Assembly (NCBI GenBank): GCA_916610825.1
Contig: OU744450.1
Span: forward strand, 12,413,307 to 12,477,306
Length of the DNA: 64,000 bases
DNA from: Haliclystus octoradiatus
Lineage: Eukaryota; Cnidaria; Staurozoa; Stauromedusae; Haliclystidae
Direction of reading: 5' to 3'
Numbering within the stretch: the stretch's first letter is position 1; each line of letters begins with the position of its first letter. The notes under the pieces are model-generated. The model ran no database searches. It was not told where the DNA came from and saw only the letters and a program-made list of their open reading frames with translations. Shown here in pieces: positions 23,883 to 36,707 of this stretch. The translations under genes were made by a program, and so were the position numbers.

Positions 23883-25056
23883 AGTGCAATTGTATCCAAC
23901 CAATTGATTCAAACAACACAGCAATAGGCATTCCAATCGATGTAACACCCCATTTACAACAAGATTTGGAAAATGGGGGAATTGAACACGCTACACATGA
24001 ATTATTCACATCTCGCTCTAACCGTCTAGTAATCTAGTTCTGACGACGCAAATCCAAAGAGAGGGATATTCCAGATGATAGCACTCGTTACATGAAAAGG
24101 TATAGATCAACATTTTCATGGAAACACTTTCAAATTGATCTGCAGTGTTAATAAAACAAGAAATAACAATCCCAACCATGTAATGTATAATGTACTTTGA
24201 TCTTTTAAAATCTACAAAATATCCATCTTCTATTAGAATTCAATCGTTATTACTGTAAATACTGCATAATTACTTCTAAATGTATATTTCCTTTTATTGT
24301 GTAAGATGTTATTGACTACCCACAAGGAAAACGAGGTACTATGCTACTTTTTTGCCTAACGACAAAAATAAGTGTAATGGCATTACCACAACCCAGTAAT
24401 AAGAACAGACCAGACAATGCAGGTATCTATGGGTGAAAACAAGATAATAATTCGCACCAATGGCCATGTTTATACAAAACACCTATCCTTCAATCATTAT
24501 TTCAGTAAGAGTGTTACCCTCGAGGGGCAAACAATGTTTATGTATATATATACCCATTTTACTTATCAGTAAATCATTTACTTGAGAATGGCTGAAGTTG
24601 GGCAAGCCTAGTTGTGTGGTTATTTTGTACCAACATCATCATCAACAAGATTTTAAACCTATCATTCACTATTCAAACTAAAACAGTGGAGGAAATTCGG
24701 GCATAGGGATTAAAAGATGGCAATTAAGCCTTTGCCATAATTTTCCCCAGAGAAGGTGACGTTAGAGGCTGACATCTAAGGCTAGTCCAATACTCGAAAA
24801 ACGCATTGCTACCAAGCAGAAATGCTACAAAATACTTTCCCCAATCAAGTGCTGATATACCCTCGCATCTCCGGGTTAGATGATAGTATTTGTAAAATTT
24901 GAAAATTTTAAATACATGCAATTGCAGGTAGCACAACACTCTTACAAGTATAGTTAGTGTGCTAATAATTAAAATACTTTAAAATAAACTTAATGTGTCG
25001 TAATAAAAATCTCATTTATCGCATATGAATATATGGAATGAAAAGAAATCCAATAA
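23883..25056. other. Intergenic; expected place of TMEM120 3' end
   Basis: No gene confirmed. The last TMEM120 exon should lie on the minus strand between here and 25991. The best candidate (24724-24870, containing YFVAFLLGSNAFF) lacks a good acceptor in the needed phase and was not accepted. Confidence 0.35.
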
Positions 25057-25207
<151 letters not shown>

Positions 25208-25289
25208 TAATAAGTATAGGTTTATCTAATAGCAGACAAAATAGTGCTCAATGTCAACATTTGGCAGAGCGGTAAATAATAATAATAAT

Positions 25290-25731
<442 letters not shown>

Positions 25732-25991
25732 CTCAATAACAAAGCCTATATATTACGTTAAGTTGAATTTGTTGGCCATAATCGTTATCCGCATCTAAAC
25801 CTTTTCTTTTGGGTTGAATTACATTAAACATGCATTGAACGCTTGCTACGTGGATTCTACATTCGTGTTAGTGGCCTAAACTAGCCTAAACTATGCACCA
25901 GGGTGCTGGCAAGCAAATACAGCAAATATGAAATTATTCATATATCTTTATCAGTTGGTTTGTGTGTACATGCTAATTCCGAATCACATAC

Positions 25992-26060
25992 CTGCCATTC
26001 TGAACAGTCTGGGCGTAAACTGATTTGAAGTAATGTATAAGCATTAAAAATCTGATAAGC
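25992..26060 (-). CDS. TMEM120: TMEM120 exon
   Basis: Acceptor TTTTTTCTAAG, donor GTATGT. Encodes AYQIFNAYTLL … LRPDCSEWQ, equivalent to the QLFNAxTLF … CxEWQ segment. It ends in phase 0; the final exon should follow at lower coordinates but was not confirmed. Confidence 0.9.
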
Positions 26061-26844
26061 CTTAGAAAAAAATACAAATAATAATGTTCGATTACATAAA
26101 TTGCTTTTTAGCCTGCTGATTTGGAAACATGTCATTCTATAAATACGTAGTGTGTCATGTAAATTACCACGTTGTATTGTATATATACCTACATCAAATG
26201 ATATCCACTGTATTGTGTCTATAAAATGTTTCAACTATATTATTTATACATGAATAACTTGATAACTTTTCTGCCCAAAAGTTACACTGAATTTAGCATT
26301 CGGCTCAATCGATAATTTTGGTTCAATGAGGGGGTATGATTTTATGACAACGTGTGAAATACTTTTTAGGCGTTCACCCAGTTGGGCAGAAAATCCTACT
26401 TTGAAACTGGAATGCAATATAGGGTGAGAGGCAATCCACTGATGTCATGTATGATGAAATCATAGATAGTTTCATATTTCATATTCTATGGCATCACCTA
26501 AGGAACACGAGTACACCGTTTGCTTATTGAGGTGTCAATGGCATGTCACTGGTCTGGCAAAGGTTTCGCTTTCTGCATGGAATCTTGGGTATCGCAGAAT
26601 CTTCACTTTTGACAAACCCTGCATGTCAGAAAAACATTGGCTTGCTATTAGCAACTCCTCATTACAAATAAACCCTTATATCGATAATGTGGGACTGAAA
26701 ATGATGTCTTCATATTTACTTTAATCCTCATGTGACAATGAAATGCAGCACATTCTCACATAGTCTCATATTCAATGCTTCGCTGTGCATTGGCTGCTAG
26801 AATTTGTGCTCTAAAATATTACAAACGGGATATATTAAACTTAC

Positions 26845-26909
26845 ATAACCAATGACAAGGAATGGTAGCAGAAATCCGAGACCACGAAACATCCATGATT
26901 TGAATCCCT
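26845..26909 (-). CDS. TMEM120: TMEM120 exon
   Basis: Acceptor GTTAACCAG, donor GTAAGT. With the preceding G it encodes EGFKSWMFRGLGFLLPFLVI followed by GY, the EGFxSWMxRGLxFLLPF membrane segment of the family. Confidence 0.92.
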
Positions 26910-27491
26910 CTGGTTAACAAAGAAACACATGATAGGATTATGGAGCAAGCAATGCGAACGAATGAATAATTCCCACAACAAAACAGGTGGAATTTACAGC
27001 ATCTATACAATACCTAGAATGATGTAGATGCATGTAATCATCAGAGGATGAGGAGATCACTCGTGGAATTTGATGTTCTCAACACTTATATTCTCTATTG
27101 TATTACAGTGAAATCTGTATAGTATCCAAGCTGCCTATAACATCTAGTTCATGACCTGGGTTAAGTTTCAAGTGACATCTTTGCTAGCCTCTAATGTCAG
27201 CGAAGAGTATAGCAGTTTTGATGACATATTAACTGAATAAGTGTATATGTAAGATGTGAAATAGGTTGTATGTTTTTCTACCAGTATAAATGTCCATCAG
27301 TAACAGCCAGTTAGAGGTCTCGGTCTGGTGGAATTGACCGCTATCCGCAGGTTGTATTTATATGAAGAGCTAAAGTGATCATTATAGACATGAATATATT
27401 GTCTGACTGTACCACACATCTGTCATCAGTTATATGCAATGAATACTATGATATCAACTAGTATAAGAGAATACAGTATTATTTTCCATAC

Positions 27492-27584
27492 CTCCAGTCG
27501 TGTCCATTGCTGTACTAACACCAAGTGCACGCAATCGATATAACACACCCTTCTGATAATGATACTGAAGTAATTGAACAAAAC
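27492..27584 (-). CDS. TMEM120: TMEM120 exon
   Basis: Acceptor TTCCTTGCAG, donor GTATGG. Encodes FVQLLQYHYQKGVLYRLRAL followed by GVSTAMDTTG; the FVQxLQYxYQxGxLYRLRALG motif is strongly conserved in TMEM120. Confidence 0.92.
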
Positions 27585-28681
27585 CTGCAAGGAAGTGTAT
27601 AATCATTATATTTTTATAACTAGAAGAATAGTTAAATGGAACTGCATGCATATCTATGTAGTATTGGGTAGATGCAGTTCATGAGGAGGTTTGAAGATGT
27701 GTCAATGAGACAAACATTTCATATGAAATAGCTCCAGACTAAAGGACAACTCAGAAAATCATCAAATACAGAATAATTTTGACGACAGAAGAGAGAGAGA
27801 TTCAATTTGAGTATGGTATCATACATATAATCATTAAAACTGCCCTGGATTACGTCAGTTCCAACAAACAGGAAAGTGAGGTGCGATAGCGTTGGGTCAT
27901 GCAAGCAAAGGCACATAGAGGAATCAATGAAGTTTTGATGGTTGCTCATGTAGCCTCTACATCTCAATTTGAGAATAGCCCACAGATTGCTCAATATTAA
28001 TCAATTAAGAAAATTTCAAAGAGATGCGTCCACATTGTGGTTAATGGAAGATATGGAAGTAGCTCATCACCAGTTATGAAACCATGCGCAATTGGTAATC
28101 AGACGGTTCATATCTTTCTGAATATTCTTGCCACATAAAAATTTGGTTAAAATACAATTATCACACTACCACAATACAAACGAAAGATTAAATACAATCT
28201 TGCATCAGGTAACAAAGGAAAGGCTAGGAAATTCACAACCCCCAGTGATGAGTTGGTGGTTGTCAGCTTTTTGAGTAAGCTCCAGATCCCTTTATGCCCT
28301 TCTCATGCCCAATGATGCAACACTTTTGTGCAGCAACAATATTTCACCAGAATTTTTCAAATTTGCACAGCATAGGTCAACGACAGTATATCCCAATGAT
28401 GTGCATTATCGTAATTCAACAGCTGTCACATAAGTCAATTGTAGACATAGTTATTCGATTTGATTTGTATGAGTCTGGTTATATCATTGCATTGTGTGTT
28501 TGCAACAAGCTTTATTCCATCTGATAAGGTCTTTATAAAATGACAATGAAATTATTTGGTGGGATTGAAACATTCTATGCTATCCTATCTTGTCTTATTC
28601 CAACAGTTGAATGGACATGCACCAGTCAAGTGATACAGTAAAGTAATAATGTCAGTATGTCACAGATAAATGATAACTCAC

Positions 28682-28743
28682 TTAGATACAACGAGAAGTA
28701 ATAGAATTGTTTCCTGAATAATTGGTAACCAACTCCAGACGGC
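28682..28743 (-). CDS. TMEM120: TMEM120 exon
   Basis: Acceptor TCTGTTGCAG, donor GTGAGT. Encodes PSGVGYQLFRKQFYYFSLYL, matching the family YQKFRxQF segment. Its first base completes the Trp codon of the previous exon and its last base starts the Ser codon of the next. Confidence 0.9.
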
Positions 28744-29183
28744 CTGCAACAGAAATATAAGGCTACAGTTATATACCTGTATGTAAGATAGCTATGAGCA
28801 TTAAACTGTAAACAAATATTCAAGATAAACCGTGATGCTCAAATCAAGAAATTATTTGGATTAAATGTACGCAATGATTGGTATAACCTACGTCCAATAT
28901 TTCAAGATATGGCAGGTATGATTCGACTTTTGCCCAAAGATACAACGTAGCCGTCCATGTAATTGATGCATACATGAAAATGCATCATAGTATAGACGGT
29001 CTATATAGAACTATTCTGTAGTCAAATCAAGTCCTACATTAATCACTACTATTGAGTAAAATTTCGAATATGCAACTACTTGCATATTAAAAAATATATT
29101 GCACAGAGCACCATTTGAGTAGACTGCAGTGGAAAGTTCTCTTCAACAACTTAATAGGAAAAATAATACGTAAATCCATTTAC

Positions 29184-29249
29184 CATATTAAGAGGAATCC
29201 AGAAACCAGAATTGAGAGGTAATGATGTAACACCCACCATCCTTTGATC
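29184..29249 (-). CDS. TMEM120: TMEM120 exon with the GWWVxHH motif
   Basis: Acceptor TTGTGACAG, donor GTAAAT. Encodes IKGWWVLHHYLSILVSGFLL(I W). IKGWWVxHHY is the hallmark of the family; the histidines lie in the cavity that binds coenzyme A in the vertebrate protein. Confidence 0.9.
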
Positions 29250-30459
29250 CTGTCACAAATATCAAAATCTAATTATAAATTATGAATCAGGTACATTAAG
29301 TTTTCAGCAACTTATAATGCATTTGAGCAAATTCTGAAAATCATCCAAGACGAGTGCGGGATTTCTAAAAGTGTTAATTATATAAATTCAAGAAATTCTA
29401 TATAAATTATAAAATGTATGACCAGAAAGTTGTTCCAAATTTATTGGCAGAAGAAGAGGATCAGAAAAGAAAAAAAGTGAAGTTTAGGTTTAAATTTACA
29501 ATTTATATGATGATTTCTCTTGTCATTCCAAAGTGGGTTCTGACTTTGCGAATGATTATTAGGCCAACTGAAGCCAAATGAGTCAAAAGTAAAAATTTAG
29601 CGTATATTTTTTTTCTATAATCTATCTGACTTCAAAGGAATCTTTTTAATATCCGCAATATAATTGTAGATTATTTCTATTAAATTGTTCCTACTATATT
29701 TTGCAATGAAAACAGCAAAACCTTTACTTTGACTTGATCATTTCTCTAGTAAAGTTGAAAATATGAAATTGTTGGATGTCACTAGTTACCTTGATCCGTT
29801 GGCAATAAGAATATGTTCTTGTAACGTCAGAGAACTGTAATACCATACCATCAATGCATGGAACAGAACATCTGAAAATCTACACAAAAACGTAATTATT
29901 CACTGGAATATTATTGATACAGGATTTTTGTACTGAAGAATAATAAAAGTATCCTTCAGGATTTTTCAGTGTTTTCAATAGTACACAGATTGTAGATATA
30001 TTCAAGTTTTTTCAAACTGTTCAATTGAACAAAACTGAGATTGTAATTAACTTTAATGAAAGAAATTGAATACAGCTATCATAATAAAAACGTTTGATTT
30101 TAGAATTTTTTTATCAACTTCTATTGTTTTTCTGTAATCTTAGACAAGCAAATTGGCATGGCTCAGCTGCAAAAAGATAAACAATTTACTGAGTTCATCA
30201 ACTTCGTGAACGTTCATGAACAGTTCAAGAAAATTGGGCTACTCAACATTCACAAAGTCTCTCATTTTATATAGATGAGGTGGCATTCCTTACAGTTAAA
30301 AGCTTAACAAATTCAGAAAGCTTTCAAGTATGTGAATTCCAAGTGCTATTTTGATAACATTTTTGAGATATATAATCATAATCATATTATTAAATGTTAT
30401 CTAATAGCATTAAAATATCGTCTTACACTAAACTTAAACTAACAGTATACGAATACGTG
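29250..30459. other. TMEM120 introns
   Basis: No further gene apart from the exon at 29790-29879. At 30185-30225 there is a short copy of the GTTCATGAAC-rich repeat seen at 31735-31875, in the opposite orientation. Confidence 0.45.
29790..29879 (-). CDS. TMEM120: TMEM120 exon: membrane helix 2
   Basis: Acceptor TTGTGTAG, donor GTAACT. Encodes FSDVLFHALMVWYYSSLTLQ … ILIANGS(R). A nearer AG at 29872-29873 was rejected because only the upstream one keeps the phase and gives the conserved R-x-x-D spacing. Confidence 0.85.
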
Positions 30460-30469
30460 GTCTCTGTCT

Positions 30470-30835
30470 CTTAACTTAGATGGCAGAGCAACCGAACTTC
30501 GTCTCTGATCATATCTGATCGACTGTAGTTCAAATCCCCCAAAGGTCAACTCAGCCTTGTTTTTATCTAAAAAATCAAATGAGTACCATCTATGGATGGC
30601 ATATGAAATGGTCCAGAGGGAATTGCATTGTGAGTAGCTGCGATGCATCGTTAAGCATTGACAATCGAGAACCTATCTACCATGAAATCTGTTGAAATTG
30701 ATCTGCAGTGTCGTGGCTGAGGTCATTAAAGAGCATTTAACATCATTGCTCTCAGTGAAAAGAGCCACTTTTTAGAAATAGAAGAGTGGTACGGGTGCCT
30801 TTGGTAGAGCGACACCATCTAAATTACTTTTTACT
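30470..30835 (+). mobile_element. tRNA-derived SINE
   Basis: The start resembles RNA polymerase III promoter boxes: TGGCAGAGCAA at 30481 (A box) and TAGTTCAAATCCC at 30526 (B box), about 45 bases apart. It is followed by GGTCAACTCAGCC and AATGAGTACCATC, a pattern shared by many marine-invertebrate tRNA SINEs. Related body segments occur at 32060-32225, 42045-42365 and 45065-45385 inside the Mutator-like units. Confidence 0.65.
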
Positions 30836-31408
30836 ATTAATATTATTAATCATTAAATAAATAGTTCACATTTTCCGTGAACTATGGTCTCAATCAGCCT
30901 CAAGAGCGGCACGTAAGGAGAAAACGAAAAGGCATCAGAAAATTTGTGACTGTTTGGTACGCTTTTTAAGATCAACTTTTTATCTGATCAACTACGTAAT
31001 TCTCATATTTATGACGTCACCAGAAAAGAGGTGAGAATTTCTTGGCATGTTGAATTTCTGCGGTCAGCCATTTTGAAAATACGGTTTCATAGGTATCTGC
31101 CCTGGTTTGTTTTTACTGCTTTGATGTTGTGAGATAGCTTCATAGACGTTAACCAATCAGATTGCAAGAAATATTCGCAGCAAAACTTTGTTATGTTCTA
31201 AATGATTATAGATAATGATTAATTTACAGTTGATGAGGGTGTTCATTTTTTATAAACTTGTTGCAAGATAATGGCAAATTTCACTTGGCTCACACAATGT
31301 TTTGCTTGTTTAGCCTTCATTCACAACCTGTACAAAGAAATGTACAAAGAAATGTACATACTCATCAATCACACTATATGTGATGGCACACACTGTTACA
31401 TAGCATAC
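30836..31408. other. TMEM120 intron, nothing else seen
   Basis: AT-rich intronic sequence without coding motifs; a short tandem of TGTACAAAGAAA occurs near 31330-31365. Confidence 0.4.
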
Positions 31409-31504
31409 CTGTAATTCAAAAAGAATGTATTGACCAGACTAAATATAACAGAGAATATTGTGACTCTGAATTTGAATTGTTCATATGCATTTTTATAAGC
31501 CAAT
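31409..31504 (-). CDS. TMEM120: TMEM120 exon: membrane helix 1
   Basis: Acceptor TATTTTCAG, donor GTATGC. Encodes LAYKNAYEQFKFRVTIF … VNTFFLNY(R); the AYKxxYExFK motif and following hydrophobic helix are diagnostic. It starts with one base completing a codon from the missing upstream exon. Confidence 0.85.
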
Positions 31505-31734
31505 CTGAAAATAGATTAATAACACATTTGAGATCAGCATTAAATTAAAATCATAAACTTTTAAAAGCGAGTACATAAATAGTCCATCAGTTTGTTTTGC
31601 AGGGGTTGCTGCCAATAAATATACTATATTGAGCAATCAATCCTACAAAGCATGCATCTGTCCTGTTGCTGAGCACGCATGTGCTGTATTTCACAATGCA
31701 TTGACTAAATACCTATCAAATGACATTAAAAAGC

Positions 31735-31875
31735 TTCAGAACTTCATGAACAGTTCATGAACATTCTTTTGTTGGTTCAAGAACAGTTCATGAACAGTCA
31801 CAAAGAGTTCACGAACACTTCATGAACCGGTTCATGAACTTTTGGGCAATTTCACGTTCATGAACTCATGAACTT
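31735..31875. repeat. Cluster of GTTCATGAAC palindromes
   Basis: Seven to eight copies of TTCATGAAC or close variants in about 140 bp, many forming the perfect palindrome GTTCATGAAC. Equivalent clusters are at 41730-41870 and 44755-44890. Confidence 0.9.
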
Positions 31876-33179
31876 TTTTTCGCAGGGATAATCCTTGTAT
31901 CGATTTTAATAGTAATTTTAATCCTGATAATGTAAATATTAAATAAATGTAAAGAAAATTGTAATTCAGCCTCACGGCTGCAAAATTTGTACTCAATAAA
32001 CAATCTATCTAATCTATTTCATATAAATTGTTACAGCCAAATTTTACTGAACTTCAGATCGGATCGCGCATTGACAATCGAGACCTATCTGCTATGAAAT
32101 CTGTTGAAATTGATCTGCAGTGCCGCGGCTGAGATCAACAAACAGCGTTCAAAACCATTGCTCGCAGCAAAAAAAAATTAGAAATAGAGGAGTGGTACGG
32201 GTGTCTTCAGTAGGGCCGCACTGTCATTACTTTTACAGCCAAATGTATCTCCATTGGTACAAGTAACTTGCATGCTGAACGAAAAAAATTCGAAATTATA
32301 GTACTGGTAAAAATATTTATGAATCGCTTGTCCAACTATTTTTTGTGAATTGCATTAAAAAACACGCTATAATCAAATCCCTAAATCCTTAATTTGATGT
32401 GAACATTTTTCACATTAATTTCTTTTCACGATCATCACAAGCATCATTTAGCCTTCGTCAACATGAAATGTAAATTACCGTGATAATTGACAATGAAGTT
32501 GAATTTGAAAGCGAAGCTGTCTAAAAACTGTCCATAATGTGAGGTTCTTTTTCTATACCATTGCCCATCATTACAGGCATCACCGTCACAGCAGTGTTAT
32601 CCTTTGAATTACAATCCCATCGACAATACCACCAGTCTACCGCACCTTCTGCATGTACGAATACCTGTAGTTCACGGCATGATCAATCAGACCCTTTAAA
32701 ACATGCTGCCTCGCAACAAATAACACTTGTACATTTAGCAGCACCATCAACCCAGAATTAACAGGATAAATATCAAGAGAATAGACAAAGTTTACTTCAA
32801 AAAACAAAAAATAACAGTGAAGTTAGTGCAAGTCAACTAAAACATCATTTAAAATTAACAATGTTGATTTTATAGAAGAAGTGAATTTTCAAGTTTTAGC
32901 AATCAACAAAATGCTGATTTGCTACCAAACCCGGTGCTTCACATGAACTGCCCTGGTAGCAATATTTAAAGCCCTCACCTTTAACACAAAGGATGAAATT
33001 CTTCAATGAAATTACCGGTACGGAGCAGATCTACAAATCTGCCTTTATCCACAAGCAGACATTGTTCAACCAATATTTGAATGGCCAGCATCAGTTCAAA
33101 TGGAAGGCACAAGACTTTACAGCTGGAATCAACATTATGTTCCTATAACGAAGTAATTACCCAAAAAGTGAATATGCAG

Positions 33180-33848
33180 CCTGAGGTATACAACAATGCT
33201 TTCTGATGGTGACTCAAAGAGCTACCCGTATTTGGCAGATGCAAAACCATATGGAGGTGATATCATTATAGTAAAAGAAGAGTGCATCAACCACGTCGAG
33301 AAGCGTCTTGGTAAAGGCTTACGTGAATGTCGAAAAAAATTTGGTTTGGGTGGTAGAGGAACAGGAAATTTGACGGAAACAGTGATTGTAAAGCTGACAA
33401 AATATTTTGGAAAAGCTATCAGGAGCAATACCAACAGTGTGGTGGCTATGAAAGAAGCAATATATGCCACAATATCACACTGCAGATCTACGGATAAAAA
33501 GCCTAACTATGGAAAATGTCCTAAAGGGAAAAAGACCTGGTGCTTCTATAACAAAGCTTTATATAAAAAGGAAACTCCAAAGAAGCATGCTAAAGGATTG
33601 GGAACCTTCGTTGGCAATGAGCAATTTTGAAAAAAATACTTCCTTTATACCAACGATTGGCAAGTGACAGTCTGTTATCTCGCTGTCTATCTGGTAAAAC
33701 GCAAAACGCCAACGAGAGTGTAAATGGTGTTTTATGGAGTCATTGCTCAAAAATGTCATTATTGGTTTAAATAAACTTCAAGGATGTGTGGCAATGTCAG
33801 TATGCCAATGGAATGTTGGGATGCAAAAGTCAATGGAGGCTGCAATGG
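33180..33848 (+). pseudogene. Mutator-like transposase remnant, copy A
   Basis: The part from about 33180 encodes RYTTMLSDGDSKSYPYL …, KEECINHVEKRLGKGLR, NTNSVVAMKEAI and KPNYGKCPKGKKTWC, the C-terminal half of the Mutator-type transposase domain found in many invertebrate genomes. The frame stops at 33630; the protein continues out of frame with LYQRLASDSLLSRCLSGKTQ then NANESVNGVLWSHC, and after another one-base shift with KNVIIGLNKLQGC. The sequence breaks off at 33848 where the tail begins. The N-terminal half is absent. The two shifts are shared by all three copies. Confidence 0.8.
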
Positions 33849-34559
33849 TTTGTTTCTACTTATTCTATTTATCCACTCTCGACATCCTTATTGGGACAGT
33901 TTGGGGTTCTTTTGATGTAAATTGTTCTTGGTTAGTATCAATTAATGTTGTAAATTTTCAATTTCAGGAGAGGTCAACTGCGTAGCCTCCAGATGTCGCT
34001 ATGGTGTATTTAAAATAAATGTGGCTATGTGTGCATTACTTGGGTCTGTTCTAAATTAGTTTATGATAGATTACTCTATTGATTTTAAGATTATTGATTT
34101 CATAATATTTACTGGTTTTATTTGATCATTATTAATTGGAGTGTGTCCTGTTCCAAATACATCACTTGGTATAAACTATTAGTCAACTAATGTTAATTTG
34201 GTTCATATTTACTTGTATTTGGAATGATATATATATAATATTTGAAATGATAATTATATAATATTTGAAATGAAGATCCATGTACCTTTCTGGTACAGTT
34301 GTTATGAATGTATGTGGTCACATTTTTCAAAGTTACAGTTCTTTGTTGCCCTTCCAGTAGATTGACATAATTTTCTATTGTGTTGTTGTTTTATGTCCAA
34401 AAATTTTTTTAGGGGCCGTTTTAGAGGGGGGTGGTTGTCGTAAATTTTCAAAAAATCCCCCATTAATAGAGAGACCATTCCATAATTCCCACTATTTTTT
34501 TAAAAAATGGCGAGAGATTTCCTTCAGCTTAACATTGATTATTTGGCTGTTTATGGATT

Positions 34560-35995
34560 TCATGGGAGCAGGAATTGCCCTTACTGTTCTTCTCTACAAT
34601 ATTACAACGGTAATGATACACCGAATTAGTTTTACCTATAAACTAATGTTATTTCCACAACAAACGGGAGCAGACTACACCATCCAACATGCATGGTTTG
34701 ATTTTCAGAACAAGCAGCATTTTAGATCACAGGTTCATTCTTCGTATTCAATCAAGGCTTAGCTCTCCCCCCCGCCCAGAGCACACCACAGTCAGGGTCA
34801 TTCTATTCACAAAAGGTTTTTATATTTTAATCTAATGAATAGGACATTTAAAAATATATAATTAAATTGTTACACATAATGGTTGCTATGTTCACTATTC
34901 GAGCAAGGATATTCCAATTATATACTCCAGACGGTCATTAAGCTCAGGTATTCAGGCAGAAGTGTATGAATGGCCCTCCTTTATGAGGATTAGATATGTT
35001 ATAGTTGTTTGAGATGTCATTCGGCACGTGTGCACAGCATATTGACCCAGTATAGTAGTTCCTCATACATTAATTTGAAGTGGTCACTCTGCTCAGGTAA
35101 CTAATTCTATTGTTATATATGGATAGTCTCATAATCTTTAACCTACCTGTTCAGATGTAGGCATAGGTTATAGCAATAATCAATATTGTTGTCATGGTTA
35201 CCATTTGGTCCCAGGAATTACTGTTGTTCACTTCAGGTGGTCACACAGCTCAGGTAATACATATTCACACATGCTTGTACTGCTGTTAAGTTTCAAATCA
35301 TTCCGAACTATATTTTGCTGATCTGCTGTATTGGTTCTCAAAATAAAGATCTTTTTAGATGTAAATTGGTCTTATTGTTATGAAACTAGAGAGTGATAGG
35401 GTATTCTCTAATGGCAGGTTCAAGTGCAGTGGGTTGCAGTAGGTTCCTTTATTGCTCATGGTAAATTCATAACGGATGACTCATAGTTTCAGGAAGTAAT
35501 ATCAGCAAAGACACAATATTAGTTGTTGTCTAGTATAGCATTATTGACAAATTGAAATCATGCAAATTGATATTAAAATTATTATCTAGGCTATCTTAAA
35601 ACTGATGCAGTTATCAATATTGTCTTCCAGGCAATTTTTGTTGAATGTTCTTTTTTCCTTCATATCTTTTATATATTGTGTTGATAATTTAAATTTATAT
35701 TATAGTGAAAGATAGTGATATAGCTATCATTATTTTAGCTAAGATATTTTTTACTGAGAGTAGCCAAGTTAATAGTATTGATAATAGTAGTCAATTCAAT
35801 CATATTCTATTATTTATATTATATTATATCATATTTGTTTTTGTTACATTATATTTTAGTATCGTATATAGTATAGCGACATCCATTGGTATAGGCCATT
35901 GTCCGTGTGGTATGAAATTGTCATTTTTGGATTTCAATATTAATAATCATAATAATTAAAGAGATCTGATACGCTGCGTGGCAGACCAGGGGGAG
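34560..35995. other. No gene recognised; weak 150 bp repeats
   Basis: Single-copy DNA between Mutator-like unit A and the Penelope-like element. The motif GGTCAnnnnGCTCAGGTA appears three times (about 34931, 35089, 35236) with 150 bp spacing, suggesting an old tandem repeat. Confidence 0.35.
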
Positions 35996-36005
35996 CGAAA
36001 CGCCA

Positions 36006-36050
36006 TTGCCCTTATATATTTCACCACGATTGGATCATCAGAGGAGCGAA
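36006..36050 (-). ncRNA. Hammerhead ribozyme-like motif
   Basis: On the minus strand: CTGATGA (36041-36035), a stem CCA/TGG with a four-base loop (36034-36023), GAAA (36022-36019), then ATATAT, which with the last A of GAAA makes a self-complementary AUAUAU helix III and places the predicted cleavage after A at 36013. Helix I is weak: four pairs (UCCU/AGGG). Hammerhead motifs with very short helix III are known in Penelope-like elements and are thought to act as dimers. Confidence 0.5.
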
Positions 36051-36707
36051 TCGCAAAGGGAAATGCCAAAGAATAAATTTGTTGACAAATGGGAGTTGTT
36101 TCCATTGCAAGTATCAGATCAAAATGCAAATATAATAATTTTTTATAACAATTCCTTATTTCTAAATGATTATTCTTAAAATAATTAGTAGCCCCTTTTC
36201 TTTCTTTGTTGACCATTGACAGGTTGGCAGTTGATTTCTTTGTATGTTCTGGTGACCAAGATGGCCGTTCCAGTAATGGTGTTCAATATCCAAAAGTCAG
36301 TGATTTTACTTGTAATCAAATGTTAATGATTTCATACCTGGTTGTTTTCTTCTTTAATCAGTAACTAGTAGTAACTGGTGGTGAAAGTTGGTAAAAAGTA
36401 ATTGGTAATGATACACAATTGGCTTGATCCTTCTTCTTTGATTTGTCGTCGCAAAAGAGACAGATGATCTGTTGCTGCAAGATTTTACACGAGGTGCTTC
36501 AAGCTGTGATTGGTACCAAAGTGAGATAGTTGGTTTTGTAATAATATGCTGGTTTCCGTAAAGATGGTGGTAGTCTTTCCTGTGACATTAGTTTGTTGGT
36601 AAGTGGACTTTCTATTTTAAATTTTTTAAAAATCTTTAATTTGCTTTATAATTAGTCCATGTAGGTGTATTTTACTGTAGGTATGTAGGTATGTGATTGT
36701 TGATTGA

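Larger units (their letters stand above)
26061..29183. other. TMEM120 introns
   Basis: The intervals between exons (26061-26844, 26910-27491, 27585-28681, 28744-29183) show no other gene or recognisable mobile element. Confidence 0.5.
31676..34559 (+). repeat. Mutator-like unit A (2.9 kb)
   Basis: This block matches 41668-44689 and 44690-47000. It carries, in order, a GTTCATGAAC-rich patch (31735-31875), a LINE-like 3' end with AATAAA and TCTA-type tail (31930-32020), the SINE body (32060-32225, here with a roughly 135 bp deletion), non-coding sequence, the transposase remnant (33180-33848) and a 0.7 kb tail (33849-34559). Confidence 0.9.

Noticed and set aside
24724-24939. Candidate last exon of TMEM120 (YFVAFLLGSNAFF…)
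   Set aside because: It has some resemblance to the family C-terminus, but no acceptor with a pyrimidine tract fits the required phase 0.
29790-29871. Nearer acceptor (TTTTCAG) for a TMEM120 exon
   Set aside because: It breaks the reading frame with the upstream exon; the acceptor eight bases upstream keeps it and restores the family spacing.
30470-30545. Possible tRNA gene
   Set aside because: A- and B-box-like motifs are present, but no cloverleaf folds and the sequence continues into a repeated SINE body.
35956-36216. Minus-strand 86-codon frame
   Set aside because: It overlaps the hammerhead-like 3' region of the Penelope-like element and has no protein motif.
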